From Liopterus haemorrhoidalis (taxonomy: Eukaryota; Arthropoda; Insecta; Coleoptera; Dytiscidae): a DNA stretch of 64,000 nt. The stretch lies in the NCBI GenBank assembly GCA_963971575.1, contig OZ020612.1, positions 31,041,916-31,105,915 of the forward strand, given 5' to 3'. The notes beneath the pieces were generated by a model. That model saw only the letters and a program-made list of their open reading frames with translations. It was not told where the DNA came from and ran no database searches. Below, in pieces: positions 10,733-23,208 of this stretch (position 1 is its first letter; every line of letters begins with the position of its first letter). Both the position numbers and the translations under genes were made by a program.

Positions 10733-11829
10733 ATGAACTCAAAAAACTCAGATGATGAAGCAAAATCTTGCTTCAAGTGTAGTGCCGAATTTAGTGGGGA
10801 TAAAGTTATTGGCTGTGAAGGTTTTTGCAAGCAATGGTTCCATCTGAAATGTGCGAATGTTAAAGAAAAAGAACTTACAGTAATTGAATCTTGTAAGGGT
10901 ATAAAATGGTACTGCGAAAAATGTATTATGATGGAAGATTCTTATGTGTCGTCTGGAGAGGTTAAAAAAATCGTTGAAGATGCTATTAAAGTATACAGTA
11001 GTGAAATTGAGGCGCTAAGAAATATGATCACTGCTTTTTTTACAGACCATAATAATACATCTGTAGGAAAGACTTACGCTAACGCGGTTGCACACAACAA
11101 TCCAGTTGTAATAACAGACCGATAGAAGAACAAAATTCAACTGCCACTAGAAAGGAAGTTCTGGATAAAATCAAACCATCGGAATTATCTGTAGGTGTAA
11201 CATCAGTCCGAAATGTCAAAAACGGAGGCATTGTTGTGAAATGCCAAAATAAGAATGATGTCCAAAAATTAGAGCTTGAGGCGTCAAGAAAGTTAGGAAA
11301 AAAATACGATATTAAAGTGAGTGATCTGAAAAATCCGTTGGTAAAAATTGTCGGTATTTCAGAAAAACTGTCTGAGGAACAGATAATAGAATATATGAGG
11401 CAACAAAATGATTCAATTACACCTGAATCTAAAATTGTTGTAAAAAATATTTGGGAGAGAAGAAACAGATTCACTATTGTAGCCGAAGTTGATGCAGTTA
11501 CGTTTAGCAAGTTAATTAACATCGGTAAGGTAAATATTGGGTGGGATAGATGTACAGTTTACGAAGAATTTAAGATTTTTAGATGCTACAAATGTCTAGG
11601 TTTTGGTCACCGATCAAATGATTGTAAAAGTCAAGTTGTCTGTAGTACATGTGGAAAAAATCATAAATATACAGAATGCCAATCTACAAATGTTGCCTGT
11701 ATTAACTGCATCAAGGCTAATAAAGACTTGAAATTAAATCTGGACACCAATCATACGGCCATAGATAGGAACTGCAGTGTTTTTAAAAACTTAATTGAAA
11801 AGCAGAAAAGTAAAATTAAGTATTCCTAG
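10733..11829 (+). pseudogene. LINE-C ORF1: PHD finger and CCHC zinc knuckles
   Basis: The start at 10733 opens a PHD-type zinc finger (C-x2-C near residue 14, then CEGFCKQWFHLKC and WYCEKC), followed by a helical stretch. The frame breaks near 11080-11125. It continues in another frame to 11829 through an RRM-like middle and a cysteine-rich end with two to three knuckles (CYKCLGFGHRSNDC, then CSTCGKNHKYTEC, then CINC). In LINEs such proteins bind the element RNA. The single frame change is the only obvious defect. ORF2 begins only 18 bp after the ORF1 stop. Confidence 0.8.
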
Positions 11830-12349
11830 CAACCACAGCAACTTAGAGTGTCACCTAACATAGTATTAATTAATGCTCAGAGTTATCTGGCCAACAAAGA
11901 AGAAATCGACCAATATTTGTTCAAAGAGAAACCAATCATGTTATGCTTGTCCGAAACAAGAACGACAGAGGAAATGGAAGAGTCTGAACTACTCGTTGAT
12001 GATTATTATCTTGTGCGTTGTGACTCATCAAGCCGTCACACAGGAGGAGTGTTGATATTCGTCAATAAGGTAATCAAATTTAAAGTTTGCGACATAATTA
12101 AAGAACCTCCTTGTTGGTGGATAATAACAATTGAATTTGTTTATATTAACGTATGTTACGTTCTTTCTACGCTATATCGATCGCCGAGTAGCAGTACTGC
12201 TTCTTTTCTTGCATTCTTAGATGACTGGTTCACTTGGAATCATAATGCCAGAAAAACGATAATAATTGTGGGTGACTTTAATATAGATTGGCTGGACATA
12301 ATAATTTTTACACCAAAAAAATTAAACAAACTCTTAAATCTTGTGGTTA

Positions 12350-13802
12350 AGGTGCCTGTCCACTTGAGAGTACTCTCGAGAGTAACTCTCGAGAGTAACT
12401 CTCACGGATTTGTCCACTAGAGAGCTGATTTCGATCGGGTGGACTCTCGAGAGTACCCTGCGAGTTGCTCTCGAGAGTTACTCTCGAGAGAACTCTCAAG
12501 CCTGTGTCCACTTGATCAGTTGTGGAGAGTAGCCAAGATGGCGTCGCACTATAGAAAGGTCGCAGCAGCTGTAATAATTCTAACTATTTATAAAAAAAGA
12601 AAAAAGTTGAATAAAAAAATCTGCTGGATTAAGTCATGAATTGATAGAAGACGTGTTTTAGGTGCCTTCAATAATTTGTGAAAATCAAAAATGAAATGGT
12701 GCTGCATCTATTTTTAATAATAAAATTGAATTGATTAATATTATTAAAAATTTATGTACTTTTAATAATTTTCTTATAAAATTTATTTTAAATATTATTA
12801 ATAAAATTGCAAATAAAAATAGTTGAAGCTATAGATTGTACTAAAAAATATTTAATAGAAGATTTAAAGAAATATGATTTTTCATTTTTTTTTAATAAAG
12901 GAATGTAAAATAAAAGAAAGGGAAGTAAGTTAATTTCTAATCCTACTCACGCCCCTATTCATGAAATTGAAGAAATAGAGATTATTCTTCCTGTAAATAA
13001 AGTTAATAAAAAAAAAAAATAGATATTAAAAAGAAAAGGGTTATTACCTTTATATTTAGGGTATGTACCTAAAAGCTAAATTAGCATATTTTGTTGTTAA
13101 TTACATTTTAGTAGATGTACAAAGTTTTTTGATACTTTAAAAAATAGTTTAATTCAATTAAATGTAATTACTAAAATAACTTAATAATTTTATTTTAGGC
13201 TCTACTTAATTATTTGGGGTAATTAGTTATTAACAAAGGTAAAAATTTACATAATTTATTCTACCAAAATAATTCTTTTAATCAGGCACATAATATTTTA
13301 AACTTTATTTTATTTAAAAAAAAACATATATTTTTATTTTTAAATTGAATTAAATTTAAACTGATTAATTATTTTTAATAAAATTTAAAAAAAAATGGTT
13401 AATAGGTTGTTAATTTTCTAAATTTGGGGGCATAAAATTTCCTACAAAACATTATGTTTTTTCATTGTCACGGTAATCGACACATTTCACGATCGACAGA
13501 ATTTCCCGGAGTTCGTACAAGCCGATTAATTTATTTATTTCCTCCGGTGACTAATTTTTGAACATCTTGTAAGCAGACAGCTCTCGAGAGTACTCTCAGG
13601 AATTCGAACACAGTTCGTATTTGGCGAGCTACTCTCGGAGAGTGTAGGGAGCACGTGTCCACTTGCGAGTACGTTGAGAGTAGTTAGCTCTCGGAGAGTA
13701 GCTCGCCACTTTCTGCGAGTTACTCTCAGATGCCTGTCCACTTGAGAGTAACTGCTATCGAGAGCTTCTCGCCACTATTTACTCTCAAGTGGACATGCAC
13801 CA
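12350..13802. mobile_element. Harbinger-like non-autonomous DNA element
   Basis: TSD TTA at 12347-12349 and 13803-13805. The terminal inverted repeats read A/T then GGTGCMTGTCCACTTGAGAG (22 of 24 positions match). A 3-bp TTA/TWA duplication is typical of PIF/Harbinger. Both subterminal zones (about 12365-12510 and 13580-13790) are packed with the palindrome ACTCTCGAGAGT and variants in both orientations, plausibly transposase sites. The interior (about 12655-13440) is extremely AT-rich. Removing the element and one TTA rejoins the LINE-C endonuclease reading, which confirms the borders. Confidence 0.8.
12819..13022 (+). other. Short coding-like stretch in the Harbinger interior, product unknown
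   Basis: Sixty-eight codons read in one frame with one internal stop (TAA after GM), ending at TAG. The product would be rich in Lys, Ile and Glu, containing KKYLIEDLKKYDF before the internal stop and HEIEEIEIILPVN after it. I do not recognise a domain. In DNA this AT-rich such a stretch may be chance. It could also be a decayed passenger or transposase fragment. Confidence 0.2.
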
Positions 13803-16261
13803 TTACAAACAATTAGTGAAAGAACCTACGCGGATCACACTAAACAGTGAAAATTTGGTTGACTATGCAGTGTCGAGTGATTTTAGTGTTAAACATGATG
13901 TGTTACATACACCAAAAATTACTGACCATAGTATTGTACACATTAAACTTAATGACTTTAAAATTAATAAAATATTAGATGATACTTATAGCATTAGAAA
14001 TATCGATAGTATTTGTGTAACTGAACAGTTACTTGCATGTAACTGGCAATATAACTTAGTAGAAGTTAATGCATATTACTCTAATCTGCATAGTAACATT
14101 GTGAATTCTATTAAAAACAGTACTAATATTTCTATTAAAACTGTTAGACACAATAATAGGTGGTTTAATAAAAATATTAAGAATGCTATCAAAGAAAGAG
14201 ACATAGCGTATAAGCGTTTTCAGTTTTGTAAGAATATTGAAGATTGGAATATATTTAAACAAAAACGTAACTGTGTTACAAGTATTATTAAAAAAGAAAA
14301 ACAATTGTACTATATGCAAAAGATTGATGCTTGTAAAAAAAAATCTAAACTAATGTGGCAAACTTTAAAAAATATTACAACACCTGAGATTAGGGAAGAA
14401 ATTAAAGAAGTTAAACTTAATAATTTAATATATACAGATAGCAACCAATTCTGTGATATGTTTAATAAATACTTTATTGATAGTATTGTTGATGTTAGAA
14501 ATTCAATTTCAGATAATACAACTCATAATGTTCTAGATAATTTGAAAGAATTTAAACACGCAGAATTTATTGACTTTACTGAAGTTACTATGTCTGAATT
14601 AAAAAGTATCGTAATGTCTCAAAAGAATAAAAACAGTGTTGATGGCATAAATATCAAGTTTATTAAAGAGTACTTTCATTTAATCGGTTATCCTTTATTG
14701 GAATATATAAATATGTCATTAACTTCTGGGGTTTGTCCAGAAGAACTGAAATTATCAATTATAAGTCCAATACCTAAAATAAAAGGTTAAAAAAATATAG
14801 AGGATTTCAGACCGATAAATATGCTGCCAATGACTGAAAAGATCTTGGAAATAGTAGTATATAAGCAAATTATTGAATACCTAAATTGTAATGACATTTT
14901 TGTAAATGTTCAATCTGGTTTTCGTGCAAACCATTCATGTGAAACGGCGTTAAATTGTTTGCTTAATGAATGGAAATTGATGCTTGATGATAACAAATTT
15001 ATCTGTGCTGTATTCTTAGATCTGAAGAGAGCTTTTGAGCCGTTGGATAGGAAAATACTTATTAAAAAACTTGAAAATTACGGAGTCAAAGGCACTGCTC
15101 TGCAGTGGTTTCGAAGCTATCTCAGTGGTAGATACCAGTGTGTTAGAATGAATAATATAACTTCAAAATCTTTGCCTATTGATATGGGTGTACCTCAAGG
15201 AAGGGTATTAGGCCCACTACTTTTCTTACTGTACATTAACGATCTTCCGAATGTTCTCAAAAATTGTAAAATTCATCTTTTCGCTGATGACACATTAATA
15301 TATTTGGTTAATTCCGAAATATCTAATGTACCACAGTTGTTGAATAGTGATCTGGTACAAATATGGATGAATAAAAACAAATTAAAACTTAATACCAGTA
15401 AATCTAAAGGGATGTTACTAGCTTCACCATCGCAACTCGATACGTTCAAGGAATATTTTCGCATGCATGAAATTAAAATAGGGCATACAGCATTAGATTT
15501 ACTAGATGAAATTAAATACTTGGGGGTTATTATAGATCAAAAATTAAAATTTAGTAGTCATGTTGAATATATTTCTAAAAAAATAGCAAAAAAGATTAAT
15601 TACCTCTCTAGGATCTCGCATAACCTTTCGATGTGGAGCAAGTTAGTAATTTATAATACCATAATTTTGCCGCATTTTAATTATTGTTCAACAATGTGTA
15701 ACGCATCAGACATTGAAAAATTGCAAAAATTACAAAACAGAGCTATGAGGATAATTTTAAAATGTAATAGGTACTGCTCAGTAACGGTTATGTTAAACAC
15801 TCTTCAGTGGCTTTGTGTAAAAAAATTTGTCACATTTTATGTATTAGTTTTCATTCATAAAACAATTTCTAATAAACTACCAACCTATTTATCAACATAT
15901 TTACTATTTGTTAATGAAATACATAGTTATAGTACCGGGCAACACAGCAATCTTTATGTTAAAAGGACGAATAAGAGTAAAACTTCGCTGTCGATATTTC
16001 ATAAGGGTCTGATAATGTATAATGATCTACCAATAACTGTTAAAAACGCACCATCAGTGCATCATTTTAAAAGTAAATTAAAAGAATATTTAATAGTTCA
16101 ATAGGTAAATGTATCAATAATTGATAAGATCACCGTTAAGTACAATTTTGTTATTTTTTAGTATATAATTTTTTTTTTTGTTTTATATGTAATATTTTTA
16201 TAAATGTTTTTTATTTCTAATATTTCCTGAATGTGTAATAGCTTCGTGCTAATTAATAAAT

Positions 16262-16264
16262 GAT

Positions 16265-16331
<67 letters not shown>

Positions 16332-16334
16332 TTA
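16262..16334 (+). repeat. TTTA tail of LINE-C
   Basis: About eighteen TTTA units end the LINE and run directly into the residual copia LTR bases at 16333-16342. Confidence 0.9.
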
Positions 16335-16342
16335 TTCTAACA

Positions 16343-16350
16343 TTTCCCCT
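16343..16350 (-). promoter_or_regulatory. Copia polypurine tract
   Basis: On the minus strand AGGGGAAA directly precedes TGTTAGAATA, the LTR start. This is the expected plus-strand primer position. Only the first ten LTR bases remain next to it. Confidence 0.75.
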
Positions 16351-16499
16351 CGATGCATTTGTCATGTGAATTATTACAATTTAATTAACACTGAATTAAC
16401 ACATCGTGAATGATAATTTTTACTCAAGCCTTTCGTTAGAAAATCAGCATCCATTTGTTCTGTAGGCATATATTTTCTTGAATGATCTTTTCGTTGATG

Positions 16500-17990
16500 G
16501 CTTCTCTGAGAAAATGGCATCAAATGTCTTTATGTTTATTTCTTCCATGATAGACTGAATTATGGGCTAGGCTCAATGCTCCATGGTTGTCATTATAAAT
16601 TGATACTGGTCCATTCATTCTTATTCCGAGTTCAGCAAGTAGATTTCTTAAATAAATTGCTTCCTTAGTTGCGTCACTCATTCCCATATATTCTGCTTCG
16701 GTGGAAGAGAGAGCAACTGTTCTCTGTTTCCTTGCCTCCCACGATATGGGACCATTATTTAATGTAAATACATACCCCGTGTATGACCTTCGGTCGACTG
16801 GGCAATTACCCCAATCGGCATCAACGTGACCTTCTAACATTATTGATTTCGGTCCATACCATATTCCTAAGTCGGTAGAGCCCTTTAAATATCTTAACAC
16901 TCTTTTTCCAGCTGTCCAATGAGAACGGCCGTAACAGTTATTATATTGACTTAAATAACTTACCGCGAAGCTGATGTCCGGTCTCGTTGTAGTAGCAAGA
17001 TATGTTAGTGCTCCTATCAACTCGCGATAAGGAAGTTTCAAGTCTTCTTCTGTTGGACTCTCTTCCGGCAGTAAATTTGGACGTGGTGGGATAGGTGTGC
17101 CTACTGGTTTGCAATCAGACATTCCGAAACGTTCAAGAATATCCAAAATGTAACTTTTCTGGCTCAAGATTACCTCCGCCTCTTTTCTTAGAAACTGGAT
17201 GCCTAAACAATGACTTGCTTCTCCGAGATCTTTGATTTCAAAATTCTGATGCAAGTACTTGATAAATTTGGAAATTGCCTAACGCTTCTTACTTATGACC
17301 AAAATGTCATCGACATACACAGATAAGAATAAGGCATCTTCCCCTTTTTCAATATGATAGACGCATGGGTCGGATTTAGTTGGAATGGCTCCATATTGTA
17401 CAAGAACTTTATTTAGTTTAGCGTTCCCACTTCTCGGCCTGTTTCAATCCGTACAAGGATTTTTTTAGTTTACATACCTTGTTACTTTTCTGAAGTTCTT
17501 GAAGCATCCCTCTACATTTTTCTCTCAAACTGTCGTTACAGCTGCTTTCATCAATAATTCTTCGCAGTATTTTGGGTAATAACTTCGGGGGTTCCATGTG
17601 TATGACTTCTTCCAATTATCCATTCAAGTAGGCGGTTGTAACGTCTAATTGATGGATTATCATGTTTTGTTGAGCTGCAATACTCGCTAACATTCTTATG
17701 GAACTTGCACGTGCAACTGGTGCAAACGTTTGTTTAAAATGTACCCCAGGTTGCTGTGTAAAGCCTTGTGCGACTAAACGGGCCTTTCTTCTATCTAGGG
17801 TAGCATCAGGTTTGTATTTATTTCTGAGAATTATTCTACTTCCAATTACATGTTGATCCTTGGGACGATCAACCAAATCCCAAGTATCATTCTTTATTAT
17901 AGATTTTATTTCAGAAACAATAGCATCATACCAGTCTTCTGCATCTGGACTGTTTAACGCGGTGACCAATGGAACTTCCGTAAGGAGTGA
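16500..17990 (-). pseudogene. Copia reverse transcriptase and RNase H
   Basis: RT starts in 17616-17969 with an EWYDAI-like opening, then KARLVAQGFTQQPGVHF and LDVTTAYLNG. A stop follows at 17616-17618, and a second piece (17418-17615) ends at KSLYGLKQ. After a frame change the catalytic YVDD is at 17306-17317 (minus). The C-terminal part (16520-17254) holds DLGEASHCLGIQ, the RT-RNase H junction, VDADWG and the TVALSSTEAEY signature of copia RNase H. Stops at the YLNG end and around the YVDD segment, plus one shift, inactivate it. Order and spacing are those of Ty1/copia pol. Confidence 0.85.
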
Positions 17991-18911
17991 TGATTCTTCT
18001 GTGTAGTTCGTTTCCGTTATGACATCATCGGTTTCAGTGGGTGCGTCTTGCGGTTCGGGCGTTGTCGCATACTGGTAACGTGGTCTTCCTCTTAATCCCG
18101 TTTTTAATTTCCTGGGACGTCCACGACCTCTTTTGCATATAGGTGTGGTGACCGTTTCTGTTGCTACTGGTGTTCTATCTTCTTTTTCTGTTGCTGTATC
18201 TTCATGATCGTTATTTTCGATTTTCTCATTTTCTTTTGATAAATCTTTGATTATTACCTCGATTGTCTTCTGTTTTCTGTCGCCCTCTTCTGTAATAAAA
18301 TCGGAATATCCTTCGCCAATGAATATTTCATTCTTTAAGAATTTTATGTCTCAAAATATTCCAACCTTTCTTCGTTCCGGCAGCCAGACCCTGCTACCTT
18401 TTGAATTGGTCGCATAACCAAGCAATATTCCTTCGAGACTTCTTTGTTCAAATTTTCCTTTTCCTGGTTTCTTGTCCAGACAATATACTTTTGTACCAAA
18501 TTCTTGTAATTGGCTGAGATCAGACTTCTTTCCCGGCCGAACTTCTATTGCACTTCGCCCGTCTAAACTTTTTGTAGGGCAACGATTTCGAATATTATTC
18601 GCAGCGTTAACAGCTTCAGCCCAAAAATACGGCGGAAGATTTGCTTAAATAAGCAAACATTTTGCCATCTCCAGAAGTGTTCTATTTTTTCTTTCCGCTA
18701 TTCCATTCTGTTCTGGTGAATATGGAACTGTTAAACGCCTATTAATTCCTTTCTTCTTCAGGAAATCTTCGACTCTTCTGTTGGTATATTCCGTGCCGTT
18801 GTCTGTCTGCAAGCACTTGACTTTTCTGCCTGTTTGAGTCTCCAACAAAACAATGACTTCTTTAGTTAAATCTGCAACTTCGTCCTTGGCTTTGATAAAT
18901 CTTACTTCACA
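17991..18911 (-). pseudogene. Copia integrase, C-terminal part
   Basis: Continues the integrase core that starts in the upstream fragment with YIDDNSR. The second aspartate is in QTDNGTEY and the glutamate in SPEQNGIAERKNR, both within 18645-18848, so the DDE triad is recognisable. The remainder (LPPYFWAEAVN onward) crosses a stop at about 18645 and another near 18350. It then passes through a low-complexity, basic linker containing a GRGRPRK AT-hook-like motif before RT begins. The breaks make it inactive. Confidence 0.75.
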
Positions 18912-20468
18912 CTATCTTGAATTGTCATCTATGTACGTTACGAAATAACGTGCCTTGCCCAAGGATTCGACTCGCATGGGGCCGCAAACATCTAAATGAA
19001 TAATATTTAATGGTTCTGTTTCCCGTTCTGACTTCTTCGGAAATGACTTCCGTACCATTTTCCCACGGTAACATACGTCGCAGTCCAACTTGTCAGCTTG
19101 TGATGAATCCATGTTCGGGATTTGACCGTCTCGTATCAAGTCGCGCATATCGTTAATGTTAAGATGTCCCAGACGCCGGTGCCATGACATCAGTAGATCG
19201 GTTGAAATCTTCGCTGAAAAAACGGCATTGCGAACATCTTTAATCGGTTTCGGATATTTTTCACGCGCGTAATGTAAGTCCCCGATATGATCAGCTACAA
19301 GCTTAATTTTTCCGTTAACGTCATATACTAACGCTACGTTCTTTTCAAATACTACTTTTGAACCACTATTCGTAATTTTTCCTACCGATAATAAATTTGT
19401 ACGTATTCCCGGTACATGTAAAGTATCGAATACTGACAGTTTTTTAGTATCACCGTCAATATCAACCGAAATTGAGGCTGTACCTTTACCGACAATGTCC
19501 GATGATTGATCATTTGCCATGTTTAATGGCCCCTTAACGCTATTCAACACTAAAAAATCTTTAACATCTTTACAAATGTGTGACGTAGCGCCACTGTCAA
19601 GACACCATCTTTCACTAAGATGCGTGTTTCCCGCGTGAAGAGCGTCTGCGGCGAACATGCCTTCTTCCACTTTATTAGCGTTATACTTAGGGTTTTCGCG
19701 ATTCCTACAATCAATGACTTTATGACCAATCTGTCGACAATTGTGGCAACGAAATTTAAATGTACCGTTATTATCACGATTATCCAATTTCGTGCTTTTA
19801 TTTTTAAACGCGAAACGCATTTTGTTAAATTTCTTTTGGGAATACATTGCACTTTGTGATTCACCGACGGAATCATTTTTACTTCTCCGTGCATCGCTTT
19901 CCTCTATAATATTAACGCGAAGAACTTCGGGTGCGGGCAATTCATCTCGTGATTCTATTGCGCATCTAAAATTTTCATAACAATCCGGTAGACTATACAA
20001 TAACACAATTGATAACAAATCTGTGTTAATGTCGACATTCATCTCCCCGAGCTTATCGACAGCATCAAAAAATTTCGCATAATGATCGCGAACATCATCG
20101 CTTTCGTGCATACGTAGAAGAATTAACTGTTTCAATAATGTGGCCTTACGAGCGGGACCCTTCGACGCGTAATAGTCTTCCAATTTAATCCAAACGTCAC
20201 GCAAAGTCGCACAATTTTTGATAAGTTTTAATTCCGATACACCGATACACAATATAATGTCTGATTTCGCTTTCAAATCGTTTTTCAGCCAAGATTTCAA
20301 TGCGCTTTCCGAACTTACATCATTCGTAACAATTGTAGGTTTTGGACAATCACCACTTACATACGTCCACGCGTCATTTTTAATCAGTAATGCCTGCATT
20401 TGTATTTTCCAGGTGTCGTAATTATCCTTACTAAGAACATCTATACGCGTATAATTGTGTGAACCCAT
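18912..20468 (-). pseudogene. Copia gag, protease and integrase N-terminus
   Basis: Open for 518 codons from the methionine at 20468 to a TAG at 18912-18914. Domains in order: copia gag (about residues 10-200); a CCHC knuckle, CHNCRQIGHKVIDC (about 236-250); an aspartic protease core with LDSGATSHI (about 289); a gag-pre-integrase segment with SWHRRLGHLN (about 420); and the start of the integrase core ending at the first catalytic Asp region (YIDDNSR). The primer site lies about 80 bases upstream of the start. This is the best-preserved gene of the window, but the stop within integrase blocks a full polyprotein. Confidence 0.85.
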
Positions 20469-20550
20469 ATTTCAACTTCTGATCACTTCCAAACCGTTTC
20501 CTATTATTATTATTTTTTTTATAATTCCTTGATTGTACTTGGTGCTTCCT

Positions 20551-20564
20551 CTGGGCCCATAACC
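20551..20564 (-). promoter_or_regulatory. Copia primer binding site
   Basis: On the minus strand GGTTATGGGCCCAG directly follows the LTR end TCTGACA. Copia elements use an internal fragment of initiator tRNA-Met, and this is the known form of that site. Confidence 0.8.
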
Positions 20565-20748
20565 TGTCAGAGTTGCAGTATTTGTATACGTGTGTACACC
20601 AAAGTAACAATTAGTTAAAACAAATAATTATGGTTTGTAATTATATATTACAGAATAAACTTTCTTTTGACATTACATTAAAACATTCAATATTCAACTG
20701 TCACTTGACAAATCCATCGCACACTAAGAATATATGGATATTCTAACA
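20565..20748 (-). repeat. Copia 5' LTR
   Basis: 184 bp, TG...CA ends on the minus strand. Matches 9945-10122 with two differences. Followed by the host target copy ATTAT at 20749-20753. Confidence 0.88.
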
Positions 20749-20753
20749 ATTAT

Positions 20754-23208
20754 TACTAAACCAATTATATATCAAAACCATAAAAATTTATAACGTAAGT
20801 TTATGCTACACGCATATAGTTATATCACAGTATATACAGTAGTTTCACTCGACCGTTTTTCTGTACCAGATTTTTCATGCGCATGCGTGAATCCTGAGTA
20901 GGACTCGAAGTTTTGCGAAGTGAATAAATTTTAAAAATATTAAATATTATTTTATATTTAAGTAATTTTCCTACTTTATTATTATACTACTTTCAATATT
21001 TTTTGTATAATATTTTTAAAATTCATTTTAGAGTCATAAAATGCAAAATTCTTTTGTTTCAGTTGTCATATAAAATTTAATCCGTATCCATACGCGTAAT
21101 AGTCTGTATCGTTCTTTAGCATCCTGGGTAGGACGAGGTAGCTCGATGTCACGAAAATATGGTACACGAACATCAAAGGTTCCGACAAGAGTGGGAATAC
21201 TGTATTATACAGTGGTTATATGTTGAAACTAAAGATTCGTGTTTTTAAAAACTATGTTTTAATTTCAAATACAATTTAACTATGAATTTTCTAAGCAAGA
21301 TATTTTATAATTTTTACATTAATCTAATGTCTAACATGTGTAAAACAGAACGTGTTACTGATAAAAACATATGGTTTATATATCAGAAGAAAGGTGAAAT
21401 CTGCGTTTAGTCTTGCTCAGCATTTTGTTATCCTTTCCTGTAGGAACGTATATGTAACTCGCATAACAATGTACAAGTATCCCACATTCAAATCTTATTA
21501 CGGCGCCTATGTTGTAAGTTGGCAATGAAGTTAGCAAATAGTCCTCTTACTTTCAAGCGATACGTGTTGACATGGAATGAAGTCAAAAATCAAAGTATAC
21601 CATCGCACCGATGTGTACAAGTTGTAGAATCAGCAGAATGAATACTGTACATATACCGTAAAACCCAGAGGGTAAACGCCTCAAATAACATCGTTTAATG
21701 CATCGAAATTTTAAAAAGTACACGATATACGCGTATAACCCCGTATACCCTCCATTACAACTCTGACTACCATCCTTTAATATTTAAAGGCAACTGAAAA
21801 TGAACAGAATTGAAACATTTGTTGAATTCTTTAGCTTGCAAGTTAAGGTCTTTAACACTTAAAGTTAGTTAGGAGAATCTTCCCATTCAATGCCGTAACT
21901 AGCTTTTCAAGGACCCCGTGCAAGATAAAAAACAGCCCTGTGCCTGTGCACCTACCTAGTTAAGGCACTGGTCTTATTAATCTCTTTTCCAAGCGGTAGT
22001 AGAAAAAAACTGTCAATAATAATAACTTTTCCTGTGTGAAAGAAGTAGGAAAAGTTATTTTCCGTAAACGGCGTGTTTTTGACCTCAGCTACGCGTCGAT
22101 AAAAAATCTGGCGCCTGGTACAGAACAAAATCCTTACTTGTTGCCCAAATAGATAATCTATATCTACATGTAATAGAGTACTAGGAAAAAAATGCAGAAT
22201 AATGTTTACGTCAAAGCCTATAATTTGGAGCTTGTTATTTAAAATATATAAGCTAATTACAAATGTTAATGTAATACGTTTGTTACATATAAAAAGTTAA
22301 TACCAAAATCAATAGCGTTGTTTGACGTCATTACTTGACAAAACACACGTGGGACATAAAAGTAACAACAAATAATTATTTACAATGTCAAACTCAAATG
22401 TTAGTAAAAATATCGTGTAATTACAATTTTCAGTTGTAAACTTCATTATGAAGTACATAGATAGTTACTTACTAATTTAATTGATTTATAATATTTTTCG
22501 TTTGTTTTTGTAATTTTCACAAGAACATAAAAAGTATTTTAGGAAAAGATATTGCAACATTTCTTGTCAAATTGTTAATAACATGTATGCGCTACAAAAA
22601 TGCATGTATACCGCGTGATATATCAAATTTCAAATAGGTATTACTAATTTAATTAAATATTAATTTATGAAGATTGTTGAAATAACTAACTTGTAGTGAG
22701 ACTTGTTTATTAAAAAGTAATTTAAGTAAAATTTTCAGTTAAAAATAAAAGTTTTTCAATCCCATATTTTGGACATATCATATCAACTAACTTCAGTGCA
22801 CTGATTAACACCAAACTTAAATTTGTATTCTAAGAAACAGCTTTAAGTACTTCTGTAATTTTGATTAAGATCACTTAACCAGAAATGGTAGTGTACATGA
22901 AAGTATTGTATTTGGAAGTGTGTTTACTATTATGAACGTTTCATTTGATCCATAATTGTCGGCACAGTGCTCATCAGGAAGGATATGCGATACTGAGAAT
23001 GTATAGATATTTGTTGTTGTTTTAATAATAAATAGATTAAAGTAGTATGGGCATTAAGGTAGTATACACGACTGAAAAGTATCAGATGACCTAAGTAACA
23101 ATAAATTGGACACCTACTTACAACGTTGGCGAGGAAGATTCGTTCATGGAAACCCTAATAAATAAGAGGCGTTCATGAAGAGAAGAGGTAGACGAGGCCA
23201 TGGAGCCT
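20754..23208. other. AT-rich stretch without recognised element
   Basis: About 2.4 kb with no sustained reading frame and no terminal or tandem repeat pattern that I can see, apart from the hairpin at 22021-22059. It may be old host DNA or decayed elements beyond recognition. Confidence 0.45.
22021..22059. repeat. Perfect 13-bp inverted repeat
   Basis: AATAACTTTTCCT at 22021-22033 and its reverse complement at 22047-22059, with a 13-base loop. Isolated, with no flanking duplication seen. Confidence 0.6.

Larger units (their letters stand above)
11848..16104 (+). pseudogene. LINE-C ORF2: endonuclease and reverse transcriptase, split by Harbinger
   Basis: The endonuclease part (11848-12349) shows LINAQS, LCLSETR, GGVLIFV, TLYRSPSSS and IIIVGDFNID. 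A small shift follows GDFNID. The Harbinger element then interrupts at 12350-13802, and the reading resumes with YKQLVKEPTRIT, the usual next endonuclease block. RT carries one TAA at 14788-14790 ahead of DFRPINMLP. It continues open from 14791 to 16104 with QSGFRANHSC, motif A FLDLKRAF, PQGRVLGPLLFLLYINDLP and the catalytic FADD at about 15281-15292. The C-terminal thumb region looks complete. Apart from the nested insertion, one shift and one stop, it is a well-preserved copy. Confidence 0.85.
10123..16336 (+). mobile_element. LINE-C inserted in the copia 3' LTR
   Basis: Plus-strand two-ORF LINE ending in a long TTTA tail at 16262-16334, where copia LTR sequence resumes. ORF1 (PHD and zinc knuckles) and ORF2 (endonuclease-RT) are both recognisable. 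The exact 5' end is unclear: 10123-10215 looks like a separate 3'-UTR-type fragment ending GGCTGAATAAATAAA, and 10216-10531 is AT-rich leader without features. A tRNA-like segment lies at 10532-10605. A Harbinger-like element (12350-13802) interrupts ORF2. The clade is within the Jockey/CR1-like range but not fixed. Confidence 0.8.
9945..20748 (-). mobile_element. Ty1/copia retrotransposon with nested LINE-C in its 3' LTR
   Basis: The 5' LTR is 20565-20748 (184 bp, TGTTAGAATA...TCTGACA on the minus strand). The 3' LTR is 9945-10122 plus a stub at 16333-16342, separated by LINE-C. The host flanks ATTAT at 9940-9944 and 20749-20753 match as a 5-bp target duplication. The two LTRs differ at only two positions over about 178 bp by eye. 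The primer site, polypurine tract and gag-pol order (gag, protease, integrase, RT, RNase H) are all in the expected places. Without the nest it would be about 4.6 kb, a normal copia length. Stops throughout gag-pol make it defective. Confidence 0.85.

Noticed and set aside
22937..22977. Minus-strand CTGATGA...GAAACG as another PLE hairpin
   Set aside because: The 28 bases between do not form a closing stem next to both motifs. Possibly a decayed copy, but not supportable.
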